Shown here: piece after piece, positions 43,776 to 53,643 of the stretch
How positions within the stretch are numbered: position 1 is the stretch's first letter
Layout: each line of letters starts with the position of its first letter
From: Arthrobacter sp. MYb227
GTDB taxonomy: Bacteria; Actinomycetota; Actinomycetes; Actinomycetales; Micrococcaceae
Assembly: GCF_002975435.1 (NCBI RefSeq)
Contig: NZ_PCPT01000001.1
Location: forward strand, 558,001 to 622,000
Direction: 5' to 3'
DNA length: 64,000 bases
Position numbers and translations under genes: made by a program
Notes under the pieces: model-generated
Told to the model about the DNA's origin: nothing
The model's database searches: none
The model's input: only the letters and a program-made list of their open reading frames with translations

Positions 43776-46729
43776 CCAGCCATCCTATCGGCGGGCACGG
43801 TGCGTGGAACCAGCGCCCAACCAATCAGCGCGGCAGCTGGTGGGATAGCGAGCAGTGCCACCACTGGCAACAACAGACGTGGATCCATCGATCCTTCCAT
43901 GATGATGATCAGCAGGGACACCGGCATCGCGCCCAGCACGATCCCCAACGTGGTGCCCAGCAATGCCGTAAGCCCCGCTTGTACGGCACCAAAGCGACGT
44001 CTGGTGCGTGGTTCGGCCCCCACTCCAACCATGACCCGCGCATCGCGCCGACCGTCGGCCAGAGCCAAACCTGTTGTCATGGCCGCCGTTGTCAGCACCA
44101 AGGCGCCGGCACCGATACTCAGCACCCAGGGTAAATTCGTTAGAAGCGTTTCCACTCCGGTGCTCTTCGTAGCACCATTCATGCGCACGTCCAATGCCGC
44201 CAGGTCTTTGTTTAGCGCCATCACCTCATCTGCATTCAGTACCCGGCCCAGATCCACCAGCAGACGTGAATCGGCAATAATTCCGCCGGTACCATTCATC
44301 GCAGCCTCAGAGACCATGATGGGTGGCATCTGGCGATCTCCGGTGAGCACCTCCACCGCATCAAGCTCAAAACTTCGCTTCAGTGGAACACCCAAGAGCA
44401 CCCCGGTATTTCCACCAAAGTATTCATTATTTTTTATCAGCGGAAAATCGAGATCGGGCATCCCAAAGGAGATTCGTTGCTGATCGGTCACAAACTCGGG
44501 CACCGTGACGATTGCCTGTCCACGCTCAAATGCGGCACCCAGCGCCGGGGTATAGTGCTTGCCCAGCATAAGTTTAAGTCCGGCTACATCGGTGATCTGG
44601 GCGTTAATCTCGGATTGATCCCAGGCACCCCGCGGTTCACCATAAATCCCACAATGCCGTGCAGTGAACCTATCTCCGTCCCTAACGTTGCGCGCTAGGG
44701 AATCATCACGGGCTTCGAGCACGGCAAGGCTTGGATTGGTCTTGCTGTAAATATCGTCTTGCCCGTAACGACAAGCGCTTGCCGGTGCCAACAGCGCAAC
44801 CCATGAATCTGCAACCGGCCATTGGTCTTCGTCGGCAGCCTTCCGATATCCAGCAATGAACTGCCCATATTGTCCGCTGGCCTGTGCCGGATATCCGGAT
44901 CGTTCCATTTGCGCTAGTACATCACTCGCGTGCTGATCCGCTGCCTGCCGGTTCAGCGGGGCCCCATCTTCGTTTCCACTCATCAAGTAGAGATCGTAAA
45001 TCGACGATGACTTTGTTGAGACTTGGTAGCCTCCGTTAGCCGTTGAATATCCGATGGCAAGTGCCAAAGATGTGGCTAGTGCGGTACCGGCAATCACCGC
45101 GGCAATCGCGGGAACCGTCCGCGAGCGGTTACGTTGAATATCGCGCAGTGCAAGCCTGCTGGCCAATGGGAATCGGTGGCCTAGGCCTCCGATCGCCCAC
45201 AGAATCCTACCGATGGTAAGCATCAGCCCAACGGTGCACAGCACAATTCCCGCGACAAATCCACCAACAATTAGGGTGGTGCGATCGTTGAGTAAACCGT
45301 AGGTAGTCGCAGAAATTCCCAGATATAGGGCGGTGGCCCAGCAGGCCAAGCCAAGACCCAGCAACACATAGCCGAATACTGGGCCTTTGGGTCCAGCCGC
45401 CGAGTGTCCCTCGGCCCGTAGGGCGTTTAATGCCGCGTTGCGCCCCACCCGTCGAGCCGGAATTAACGCAGCAACCACGGCACTGGCCAGACCCAGTAGC
45501 ATCAAAGATGCGATAGCTAACCAGGGCACGTGCCAGCCGGGGAATCCCCCGGCATTCAGTTCGCTCCATACCGTGATTCCCCAGGCCCCGAGCAGTCCAA
45601 ACGCGCTACCGGCGAGCACCGCCATCCCGCCGAGGAACAGTCCGGAATATGCGCCAATCCACTGGATCGTTTTAGCTTCCGCACCGTTGGCACTAAGCAA
45701 AGCAAAACTCCGGCGCTGTTTCTTGGCTCCCACGGCAAACGCGGCACCCGAGAGCAGGCCTACCTCGAGGAAGATAAAGAATCCAATAATGAAAATCGAC
45801 AGAAATCTAACAAGGAGCTCGGCTTTTGCCTCGTCGCTTGTAGACCCTGCCCACATTTCGCTGGCTGGAGGATCGATAATAAAGCTTCGGACATAACTTC
45901 CGATTCCCATGGCATTGAAGGCTGCCTGACGATCCAGATCGATAGTCATCCCTTCAACGAAGACCGAGGAATAATCGACTTCAAGGTCCTGCGCAGCCGG
46001 GTGCCCGGGAGCCACAAACAATACCGGGGATCCATAACTAGTCAGCCCCAGACTCTGGAAAAGCCCGCTCAGCCGCAAACCCATGCCCGAGGAATTTTTC
46101 ATGATCCCACTGACCGGATAATCGCTATCGCCTAACCTGAGCGTGTCTCCCACACCAAGCCCGGTCGCTTGGCTGAGGTCATGGTTGATGAGAACAGAAT
46201 CTGGGCCGCCCCAATCCCCAGATTCGAGGATGTAGCGCCCGGCGAATCGGGGATCGGAGACCTCCCCGACCGTCAGATCAGTCCGCACCGTGCCACCGGA
46301 GCCTTGGATCTCAACGTACCCGCTGGTAATTATCGAGCTTGAAGCTCCAGAGTCAAGCGCCTTGAGAATCGTCGGAATATCGGCAATACCCGAGCTCGCG
46401 CTATCGTCACTAAGGTCCTCCCTGCTGGCCGATCTCCCAGGCTCATTCGGGTCCTGTACCGAACCGACAGGGTAATCATGGCCAATTAACTGAAGATCAA
46501 ATTTGCCCAGCTGCCGCGTCGCGTTTTCTTCAGGTGTGGGGACCGAACTGTCGATAAGTGTCACTACAAGTACCAGCACCATCAATGGCAGTGCAATCAA
46601 GGAAAAAATCAGGGCCGAGGTGGACTTGTTGGCACGAATATCGCGTAATGCCATCCGTCGCGCCAGCGAATTGTTCCCCCGAGACACCCCGGATGAGCCC
46701 TTCGGCGTGCTTGCTCGTTGTTTATACAT
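43772..46729 (-). CDS. ABC transporter permease with two FtsX/MacB-type domains
   Basis: 985 residues. After a basic N-terminus the first helix (ALIFSLIALPLMVLVLVVTL) precedes a large external domain of about 250 residues. It continues with a three-helix FtsX domain (about 315-435), two further helices near 455-510, a helix after RDIQRNRSRTVPAIAAVIAG (about 535), a second external domain, and a final three-helix FtsX domain at the end. This duplicated layout is that of actinobacterial MacB-like lipoprotein or peptide exporters. It is coupled to the ATPase gene by overlap at 46729. Substrate unknown; antimicrobial-peptide defence is one possibility. Confidence 0.85.
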   Translation of the reverse strand: MYKQRASTPKGSSGVSRGNNSLARRMALRDIRANKSTSALIFSLIALPLMVLVLVVTLIDSSVPTPEENATRQLGKFDLQLIGHDYPVGSVQDPNEPGRSASREDLSDDSASSGIADIPTILKALDSGASSSIITSGYVEIQGSGGTVRTDLTVGEVSDPRFAGRYILESGDWGGPDSVLINHDLSQATGLGVGDTLRLGDSDYPVSGIMKNSSGMGLRLSGLFQSLGLTSYGSPVLFVAPGHPAAQDLEVDYSSVFVEGMTIDLDRQAAFNAMGIGSYVRSFIIDPPASEMWAGSTSDEAKAELLVRFLSIFIIGFFIFLEVGLLSGAAFAVGAKKQRRSFALLSANGAEAKTIQWIGAYSGLFLGGMAVLAGSAFGLLGAWGITVWSELNAGGFPGWHVPWLAIASLMLLGLASAVVAALIPARRVGRNAALNALRAEGHSAAGPKGPVFGYVLLGLGLACWATALYLGISATTYGLLNDRTTLIVGGFVAGIVLCTVGLMLTIGRILWAIGGLGHRFPLASRLALRDIQRNRSRTVPAIAAVIAGTALATSLALAIGYSTANGGYQVSTKSSSIYDLYLMSGNEDGAPLNRQAADQHASDVLAQMERSGYPAQASGQYGQFIAGYRKAADEDQWPVADSWVALLAPASACRYGQDDIYSKTNPSLAVLEARDDSLARNVRDGDRFTARHCGIYGEPRGAWDQSEINAQITDVAGLKLMLGKHYTPALGAAFERGQAIVTVPEFVTDQQRISFGMPDLDFPLIKNNEYFGGNTGVLLGVPLKRSFELDAVEVLTGDRQMPPIMVSEAAMNGTGGIIADSRLLVDLGRVLNADEVMALNKDLAALDVRMNGATKSTGVETLLTNLPWVLSIGAGALVLTTAAMTTGLALADGRRDARVMVGVGAEPRTRRRFGAVQAGLTALLGTTLGIVLGAMPVSLLIIIMEGSMDPRLLLPVVALLAIPPAAALIGWALVPRTVPADRMAG

Positions 46730-47460
46730 CAGCCGGTCACCAACAACGAGTTTGGATCGCCTTGCACCGAGCTTTGGTCAACAATGCGTCCGTCCTTGAG
46801 GAATACCACACGGTCCGCCCACGCCGCATGACGGGGTTCGTGGGTCACCATTACCACCGCTGCACCGGCATCTGCACGTTCACGTAGCACCTCAAGAACA
46901 CCATTGCCTGTCACCGAGTCAAGAGCCCCGGTGGGTTCATCGGCGAGGATCAGGCTGCGTTCACCAATGATGGCTCGAGCAATGGCCACACGCTGCTGTT
47001 GGCCGCCGGAAAGCTGGTCCATGAAACGGTCTGCTAAATGTTCGATACCCACCTGACGCAGGGCGTTACGTGCCACCCGGTGCGCTTTGCTGGGCTTCCA
47101 GCCTTCGAGTTCCAGCGGCAGGGCCGCGTTTTCCACTGCAGTAAGTGTTGGGATGAGATTAAAGTCTTGAAAAACGTAGCCAACTGCTCGTCGACGAATT
47201 CGAGCCAATTCGGCAAGTCCCAACGAACTCAACGGGGTGTCTTGAATATAGACCTCGCCGTGGCTTGCCATATCAAGACCACCGGCGAGGGCCAGCAACG
47301 ATGATTTCCCCGAACCCGAGGGGCCCATGACGGCAACAAATTCGCCAGCCTCAACACCGAAGGAGACATCGCGCAGTGCTGCCACGGTGGTGTCCCCGCT
47401 GCCGTAGGTCTTGGTCACCGAGGCCAGTTCAAGGATCTGTCGCACATGTGGGTTGCTCAA
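46729..47460 (-). CDS. ABC transporter ATP-binding protein (MacB/LolD type)
   Basis: 243 residues: Walker [11 protein letters not shown]-loop YVFQDFNLIPTLTA, signature LSGGQQQR, Walker B LILADEPTGALD and switch VTHEPRHAAWADR. The DEPTGALD form and the FQDFNLIP segment mark the LolD/MacB group. It powers the permease encoded next and overlaps both neighbours: the regulator stop at its start and the permease start at its end. Confidence 0.92.
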   Translation of the reverse strand: MSNPHVRQILELASVTKTYGSGDTTVAALRDVSFGVEAGEFVAVMGPSGSGKSSLLALAGGLDMASHGEVYIQDTPLSSLGLAELARIRRRAVGYVFQDFNLIPTLTAVENAALPLELEGWKPSKAHRVARNALRQVGIEHLADRFMDQLSGGQQQRVAIARAIIGERSLILADEPTGALDSVTGNGVLEVLRERADAGAAVVMVTHEPRHAAWADRVVFLKDGRIVDQSSVQGDPNSLLVTG

Positions 47461-48077
47461 CGGGTTTCCTCCAGTGTCGCTGTGTTCGTGCGTTTAGCTT
47501 GGGTTGGAGGTTGGCTGGGGGTTGTTTCACGCGGAGCGTTGGACCGGCTAGCGCGTGCCATTGAGGACATCTTCGCTTCACAATGATCAAGCCACTTGAG
47601 TTCGGCTTCGGCGGAATAGATCAGCGACTCAAGGACAAATCGCCAGGAGAGATCCTCGGCCTTGTTTTCACGGTCGGCTTCACGTCGCGCTCGTACGTAT
47701 CCCTGCATAGTTTGAATCGTTGCTAGGCGTTGGGTTTGTATCACGGCTCCGGTATCGACGCCCGGAGTGCTCAACGCCAGTGCCAACTTGATGGCAAGTT
47801 CGTTACGAGGTGGAGTGCTCGGTGCCACCGGAGTGTTGAACCAGTCTCGGGCTTCTTGGCACCCGGTATCGGTGATTTCGTAGTAGCGGTGTCCGGCTTC
47901 GTCGGTCCCCATGTCCTTGACCAGCCCGTCCCGCTCTAGCCGATCCAAGGTCGTATAGACCTGCCCAATATTCAATGGCCACGTTGCACCAGTTGACCGT
48001 TCGAATTCTTCACGTAGTTCAAAACCATAACGTTGTTGCTGCTGCAACATGACCAACAGCGAATGTTTGATTGACAC
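47457..48077 (-). CDS. PadR-family transcriptional regulator
   Basis: 206 residues. The GTG at 48077 has AGGAG about five bases upstream. Winged helix: VSIKHSLLVMLQQQQRYGFE, then TWPLNIGQVYTTLDRLERDG and GHRYYEITDTG, the invariant PadR features. A C-terminal helical dimer domain of the AcrR-like PadR-s2 type follows, with a disordered Thr/Pro-rich tail. First gene of the operon regulator-ATPase-permease-GNAT, typical for exporters induced by their own toxic substrate. Repeated palindromic sites lie before it. Confidence 0.87.
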   Translation of the reverse strand: MSIKHSLLVMLQQQQRYGFELREEFERSTGATWPLNIGQVYTTLDRLERDGLVKDMGTDEAGHRYYEITDTGCQEARDWFNTPVAPSTPPRNELAIKLALALSTPGVDTGAVIQTQRLATIQTMQGYVRARREADRENKAEDLSWRFVLESLIYSAEAELKWLDHCEAKMSSMARASRSNAPRETTPSQPPTQAKRTNTATLEETR

Positions 48078-48089
48078 CCAAACTCCTAC

Positions 48090-48129
48090 ATACTCGGTAT
48101 TCCTAATGGCCATACTACATACTCAGTAT
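48090..48129 (-). promoter_or_regulatory. Paired PadR-type operator sites
   Basis: On the minus strand ATACTGAGTAT (48129-48119), a perfect 5-1-5 palindrome, and ATACCGAGTAT (48100-48090), one change away, are each followed by GTAG and lie 29 bp apart. The pair ends 13 bases before the PadR start codon, a position suited to autorepression. Confidence 0.62.
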
Positions 48130-48360
48130 CTAAACGCTACTTTCGCCTCTGGGCCACAAGGGAGCTGTGATAGCAAAATCAAGTCATAGTGATCAATGCC
48201 CCATTGTGACGTAAGCATTTCGACACCTAATATCAGTAAGAACCGATCATCATGTACATTTACTGAAAATTGGGATTGCTTCGGCACGGTGGAGCACAAA
48301 GAGGTGCCACACCGAAAAATATCCCCGTCTTCGTTTCGGCGAGCGCCAGGAGAACATTTC

Positions 48361-50037
48361 ATGTCTACACAGTTGCAAGAGGTTGCGCAGGAATTAGATT
48401 CACCTGCTTTAAGGTCCGCGGGGCATGTCATTGTTGACACGCTTGTAGCCCATGGGGTGGAGCGCACCTACGTAATTCCGGGCGAAAGCTACCTGGATGT
48501 TCTTGATGGTCTTCACCATTCCGCAGTTGAAACCATCGTCTGCCGCCACGAAGGCGGTGCCGTATACATGGCGGAAGCCGATGGAAAGATGCACCAGCGG
48601 CCGGGTATCGCCATGGTCACCCGTGGCCCGGGTGCCGCTAACGCGCATGTTGGACTGCACACCGCGTGGCAAGATTCAACACCGATGGTACTTTTTGTTG
48701 GGCTCATTCCTTTCGCGCACCGTGACCGCGAGGCATTCCAAGAATTTGATATCAAGGCGTGGTTCAGCACCGGCGCTAAGCGCGTGATGGTGCTTGATCA
48801 CCCGGAACGTGCATCGGAGATTGTTGCCGAGGCAATGTTTGCCGCAATGAGCGGCCGTCCCGGTCCGGTTGTTGTAGGGCTGCCCGAGGACGTCATCCGT
48901 GAAATGGTTGACCCTACATTGCACCCCATCATTCCTGTGGCTCCCGGCGGCATGACCGTCACCGACTGGAAAGAGCTGAAGTTCGCGCTCGAAGAATCCG
49001 AAAAACCCCTATTTGTTGTGGGAGGTAATGACTGGACAGCAGAAGGTGTTGCAACACTCACCACATGGCTAGAGGAACACAAAATTGCTGCGGCGGTCGA
49101 ATGGCGCTGCGAGGGAAACATTCCTTTCAGTTCCCCTTCCTATGTTGGGCCCATTGGTTACGGACGACCCAAGCCAACCTACGATTTGTTGGAAGAAACC
49201 GATCTATTGGTCTTCGTTGGTACGGTCCCGGGAGATGTGATCACCGATGGATTCGTGGTGCGTCAAGACTGGAGCAAGAAGAACTTCCTTGTCACCATCG
49301 ACCCCTCGCTGCGCGGCCGATCCGGACCAGTTTCTCACCAGATTGTTTCCAAGCCAGATGTATTCGTCAGGGACCTGGTCATGATGGACTTGGATGTGAA
49401 ACCAGAATGGCAGGCATTCACCGAGCGCATGCGCGGTGAGCAGGAAAAGTTTGCTGCCTTACCTTCGGCAACGCCCTCTGCTGGTCCCGCACGGATGGAT
49501 ACCATGATGGCAAACCTCGCCATCGGTTTGCCCAAGGATGCAATGATCACCCTTGGCGCTGGTGAACACACCAACTGGGCGCACCGCTACTTCCCCACCG
49601 AAGAATACGCCTCAATGATTTCGGCGCGTAACGGGTCCATGGGTTACTCGGTACCTTCCGCCATCGCCGCATCACTGAATTTCCCTGGGCGCCGCGTGGT
49701 GACCATCGCCGGTGATGGCGAGTTCTTGATGAACGGTCAGGAACTGGCAACCGCGGCTCAGTACGGCGCAACCCCGTTGGTCATCGTGATGGACAACCAG
49801 GAATACGGGACCATCCGTACCCACCAGGAACGTCACTATCCGGAACGAGTTTCCGGAACCCAGCTGAAGAACCCCGATTTCGCCTTGATGGCTCAGGCCT
49901 TTGGTGGGTTTGGTGTGCGAGTTGAGAAGGATGCGGACATTCCAGCAGCTCTTCAGGCCGCGCTGAAGGCTATCGATGAGGAAGGCCAGTTTGCGCTCAT
50001 CCACCTGATCGTGGAACAGCGCGTCAAGGCCTACTAA
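48361..50037 (+). CDS. Thiamine-diphosphate-dependent enzyme, acetolactate-synthase-like (orphan)
   Basis: 558 residues with the three domains of the POX/acetolactate synthase family: N-terminal Pyr domain with the catalytic Glu in CRHEGGAVYMAEADGK, a central domain, and the C-terminal PP domain with GDGEFLMNGQELATAAQYGA and the closing Asn in VMDNQEYG. ATG 48361 is set by AGGAGA upstream. No ilvN-type regulatory subunit follows, and the gene has its own terminator, so it is probably a decarboxylase or carboligase with another substrate rather than the housekeeping acetolactate synthase. Its reaction cannot be fixed from sequence. Confidence 0.85.
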   Translation: MSTQLQEVAQELDSPALRSAGHVIVDTLVAHGVERTYVIPGESYLDVLDGLHHSAVETIVCRHEGGAVYMAEADGKMHQRPGIAMVTRGPGAANAHVGLHTAWQDSTPMVLFVGLIPFAHRDREAFQEFDIKAWFSTGAKRVMVLDHPERASEIVAEAMFAAMSGRPGPVVVGLPEDVIREMVDPTLHPIIPVAPGGMTVTDWKELKFALEESEKPLFVVGGNDWTAEGVATLTTWLEEHKIAAAVEWRCEGNIPFSSPSYVGPIGYGRPKPTYDLLEETDLLVFVGTVPGDVITDGFVVRQDWSKKNFLVTIDPSLRGRSGPVSHQIVSKPDVFVRDLVMMDLDVKPEWQAFTERMRGEQEKFAALPSATPSAGPARMDTMMANLAIGLPKDAMITLGAGEHTNWAHRYFPTEEYASMISARNGSMGYSVPSAIAASLNFPGRRVVTIAGDGEFLMNGQELATAAQYGATPLVIVMDNQEYGTIRTHQERHYPERVSGTQLKNPDFALMAQAFGGFGVRVEKDADIPAALQAALKAIDEEGQFALIHLIVEQRVKAY

Positions 50038-50060
50038 GCACCGGCAGTAGATCTTCATGA

Positions 50061-50110
50061 GGAATATCTGTGGTCCCTTAAGTTCAGGGACCACAGATAT
50101 TCCTATTTTT
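50061..50110 (+). terminator. Terminator after the ThDP enzyme gene
   Basis: A perfect 18-bp stem, GGAATATCTGTGGTCCCT (50061-50078) with 50086-50103, loop of seven bases, followed by TATTTTTG. Strong rho-independent form. Confidence 0.93.
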
Positions 50111-50222
50111 GCCTCTTTTGATTCCATGGAACCGGCGGTTTAGCCCCTGGTGGTGTCTTGGTACTGGTCAGAATGAAGTCTTTCTCATCTCTGTCTCATC
50201 ATTCTCGGACATACTGGAATGC

Positions 50223-50615
50223 ATGAGATGGGGAAGACTGAGCAAGATCGTGCTCGCCGCTTTGGCATTAGCTGCCTTAGCTTTGGGTTCCTATGCGGTG
50301 GCCAAACAGCTTTCGGCGCCCCCGGCCGTAAATTTGGGCCCGGCAATTCGCATCGATCAAAGTGCTCCAGCGACCTCGGCGCTACCATCACCGGCAGCAC
50401 CTTCTACAGCTACGCAGTCACCTGAACCCACGCCCCCATCATCGCCACCGGCAGAACCGGCACCTTCTAAGACTCCGCGACCGTCGGTAAAACCCCAGCC
50501 AACCCAAAAAACTGTGCTCCCCTCCAAACCGGCACCAGTCAAACCCCTGCCACCTTCTAAGTCATATGACGACGACGATGATGATGATGATGACGGGGAT
50601 GATGACGATGACTAG
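50223..50615 (+). CDS. Membrane-anchored Pro-rich protein with poly-Asp tail
   Basis: 130 residues from ATG 50223. One N-terminal helix (IVLAALALAALALGSYAVA) is followed by about 75 residues rich in Pro, Ser, Ala and Thr, likely extended outside the cell, and a C-terminal run DDDDDDDDDGDDDDD. The acidic end suggests cation binding (for instance calcium), which is inference. It overlaps the sensor-kinase gene by eight bases, so it is co-expressed with the two-component system and may be its accessory sensor. Confidence 0.68.
   Translation: MRWGRLSKIVLAALALAALALGSYAVAKQLSAPPAVNLGPAIRIDQSAPATSALPSPAAPSTATQSPEPTPPSSPPAEPAPSKTPRPSVKPQPTQKTVLPSKPAPVKPLPPSKSYDDDDDDDDDGDDDDD
50568..50612 (+). repeat. 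GAY trinucleotide repeat coding poly-Asp
   Basis: About fifteen consecutive GAC/GAT codons, broken once by GGG (Gly), encode the acidic tail and run into the sensor-kinase start. Mixed codons lower, but do not remove, slippage potential. Confidence 0.8.
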
Positions 50616-52122
50616 AGCGGAGCGGCGCGCAACGAAAACCTTGGAACAGGGCGATGAGAGTTCGGCTAAGCGTCGTGGGTTTTCCGTACGCACCCGCGTA
50701 CTTGCCGGCATGTTAGGGCTCATGACCGTAGCATTCGCCATCACCGGAACTGCCGTGTATCTTCTCCAGGTCGGGACCATGGATGCCCGCATTGATGATT
50801 CACTCAAACGTAGTGCCCAAGAATTTGAGGTGCTTGCTGCCCGACATTCCGTGCGGGCTACCAACGCAGAACCCCTCACGGCAGAAGCATTGCTATATGC
50901 AGCAATGCAACAAACCCTGCCCGCCAAACATGAAGGAATGCTCAGCATAGTTGATGGGAAAATCCGCTGGACGGCCCCGGAAGTGGTCAACACCCGCTTA
51001 GAAGAAGACCCAGAATTTGTTTCATGGGTGCTCAACCAAGCCTCGGATGAGTACATCATGCTCCAAAGCATGAGCACCACCACTTCCACCTACCGTGTGC
51101 TCAATGTACCGATAAACTTCACCCAGTCGGCTTCCAATTCTCATCTGATCTTTGCCTACAACTACTCAGCAGAAAAGCACGCACTGAACCGTGGCTTCCT
51201 CATGTACACGGTCGTCGGGTTTACGGTATTACTTGCCGCAGGTGCCGCGGGCTGGCTACTAGTAGGACGTTTCCTACGTCCTGTGGCGCTATTGCGCGAT
51301 ACAGCGCAGCAAATTTCCGAATCGGATCTATCCCAACGCATTGAAGTGGTGGGCCGTGATGATCTTGCCGAACTCACCATTACGGTCAACGCAATGCTCG
51401 ACCGGGTAGAAAATGCAGTGGTGTCTCAACGCCAATTACTCGATGATGTTGGCCATGAACTTCGTACACCGGTCACCATTGTCCAGGGCCATCTTGAACT
51501 CATGGACCGTAATGACCCCGAGGATGTGGACCAAGCCAGGGATATCGCTCTTTCCGAGCTAGACCGCATGTCATTCCTGATCAACGATCTGGTGACGCTC
51601 GCGACCTCAAATAGTGTTGGTTTCGTCCAACCAGTTCCCACTCATACCGGAACGCTACTTGATGAACTCTTGGACCGTGCTTACCCCTTGGGTGAACGAA
51701 TCTGGCGCATTGGTCACCGGGTAGAAATCATCACCAACCTCGATCCTCAACGCATCACCCAAGCAATGCTTCAGCTATGTTCAAATGCCGTGAAGTTCAC
51801 CGCTGTTGGTTCAACTATCACCATGGGCACAAACCTCGTCAGCATTTCGGATGAAGACCAAGTGTTGCGTCTGTGGGTTCGTGATGAGGGTGTGGGTATT
51901 GCTCCAGAGGATCAGGAGAAGATCTTTGAACGTTTTGGGCGTGGCCGCAATTCAAAACGTACCGAAGGATCCGGGTTGGGACTCAACATTGTTTCGGCAA
52001 TCGCCGAAGCACATCACGGTCATGTTGGCGTTGACTCACAAATCGGTGCCGGTTCAACCTTTGTTATTGAAATCCCCATTTACTTAGAGAGTGCAGAAGA
52101 TGAGCCGGATACTGATTATTGA
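50608..52122 (+). CDS. Sensor histidine kinase
   Basis: 504 residues from ATG 50608, which overlaps the preceding stop. Helix 1 (LAGMLGLMTVAFAITGTAVY), a periplasmic-side sensor region of about 140 residues, helix 2 (VVGFTVLLAAGAAGWLLVGR), HAMP linker (PVALLRDTAQQISESDLSQR), HisKA with phosphorylated His283 in GHELRTPVTIVQG, and HATPase_c with N, G1 (RDEGVGIAPED), F (FERFGRG) and G2 (GSGLGLNIVSAIA) boxes. Upstream in-frame ATGs fall inside the Asp-repeat and are unlikely starts. It passes phosphate to the response regulator encoded with a 23-base overlap. Confidence 0.92.
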   Translation: MTRAERRATKTLEQGDESSAKRRGFSVRTRVLAGMLGLMTVAFAITGTAVYLLQVGTMDARIDDSLKRSAQEFEVLAARHSVRATNAEPLTAEALLYAAMQQTLPAKHEGMLSIVDGKIRWTAPEVVNTRLEEDPEFVSWVLNQASDEYIMLQSMSTTTSTYRVLNVPINFTQSASNSHLIFAYNYSAEKHALNRGFLMYTVVGFTVLLAAGAAGWLLVGRFLRPVALLRDTAQQISESDLSQRIEVVGRDDLAELTITVNAMLDRVENAVVSQRQLLDDVGHELRTPVTIVQGHLELMDRNDPEDVDQARDIALSELDRMSFLINDLVTLATSNSVGFVQPVPTHTGTLLDELLDRAYPLGERIWRIGHRVEIITNLDPQRITQAMLQLCSNAVKFTAVGSTITMGTNLVSISDEDQVLRLWVRDEGVGIAPEDQEKIFERFGRGRNSKRTEGSGLGLNIVSAIAEAHHGHVGVDSQIGAGSTFVIEIPIYLESAEDEPDTDY

Positions 52123-52768
52123 AGATGAAGAACGTATTGCTTCTTTTGTTGCCAAAGGACTAAAAGCAGCCGGCTTCCAGCCAACCATTGCCGCAACAGG
52201 TTTAGAGGGCGGCTATCTGGCCCAAACTGGCGAGTTCGAGCTCATCATTCTCGATTTAGGTCTACCCGATGAGGATGGTTTTTCGGTGCTGGCCCGGATC
52301 CGTTCCACGGACACCGAAACTCCGGTAATCATTCTCACAGCACGCTCGAGCATTGATGACACGGTAGCGGGACTGGAGAACGGAGCGGATGACTATATGG
52401 CCAAGCCGTTTCGCTTCGAGGAATTGCTTGCGCGCGTTCGCTTGCGCTTACGTCCTCAAGCAACAGTTGCCGAGGACCAAGTCATCCGTTTTGGCCCGCT
52501 CGAGCTTGACGCCAGTAGCCGTCGGACCCGTTTGGACGGCCGGGAGATTGATCTTTCTGCACGGGAATTCGGCCTAGCCGAAGCCTTCATGCGTAATCCC
52601 GGACAGGTACTCAGTCGTGAGCAACTGCTATCGCGTGTCTGGGGTTATGACTTTGACCCCGGATCAAACGTCGTAGATGTGTATGTGCGCTATTTGCGCA
52701 ACAAGATTGGAGCCGAATGGTTCACCACAGTGCGCGGCATGGGATACCGCTTTGAAGAGCCCGTCTAA
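52100..52768 (+). CDS. OmpR/PhoB-family response regulator
   Basis: 222 residues. Receiver domain with the acidic pocket IIEDEE, phospho-acceptor Asp52 in ILDLGLPDEDG, Thr in ILTAR and Lys in MAKPF; then a winged-helix DNA-binding domain with LSAREFGLAEAFMRNPGQVL, SREQLLSRVWGYDFDPGSNV and the wing TTVRGMGYRFE. It overlaps the kinase gene and is the last gene of the group. Targets are unknown; the secreted repeat protein gene facing it is a candidate by position only. Confidence 0.93.
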   Translation: MSRILIIEDEERIASFVAKGLKAAGFQPTIAATGLEGGYLAQTGEFELIILDLGLPDEDGFSVLARIRSTDTETPVIILTARSSIDDTVAGLENGADDYMAKPFRFEELLARVRLRLRPQATVAEDQVIRFGPLELDASSRRTRLDGREIDLSAREFGLAEAFMRNPGQVLSREQLLSRVWGYDFDPGSNVVDVYVRYLRNKIGAEWFTTVRGMGYRFEEPV

Positions 52769-53107
52769 AGACGACAGTACGCGACAGACACACGTATTTT
52801 ACGCGTTCCACTTGCTTAAAGACTTGAGCCATACCGGCCCAAATCGTTCAAAAACAATCAAGGTCTCTTCATACCGAAGATGCCCCTTGTGCGGCTTCGG
52901 TTCGTTTCAAATACTTTGCGTGTTCACGTTGCCAACTTTGCACATAGAGAAATCTACGTGGTATCCAAAGACTTACCGGGGTAACGGAAGGCACGCTGCG
53001 CGCTTGCATTTCCCACCACAACGAAGGGTGGACTGGTATCCGTTCTCGAGGGGGAATCGAGCCCGGATACCAGCCCTAGGGGGATCCTACTGAGGGGATT
53101 CTATATG
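52769..53107. other. Gene-free interval with a two-tier hairpin
   Basis: No credible coding frame in 339 bases between the response regulator and the repeat-protein gene. CTGGTATCCG (53033-53042) pairs with CGGATACCAG (53064-53073), with an inner CTCGA/TCGAG stem. A second TGGTATCC at 52959-52966 could compete for the same 3' arm. No U tract follows, so it is more than a simple terminator; a small RNA or structured 3' region is possible. Confidence 0.45.
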
Positions 53108-53629
<522 letters not shown>

Positions 53630-53643
53630 TTAGAACGAAATTC

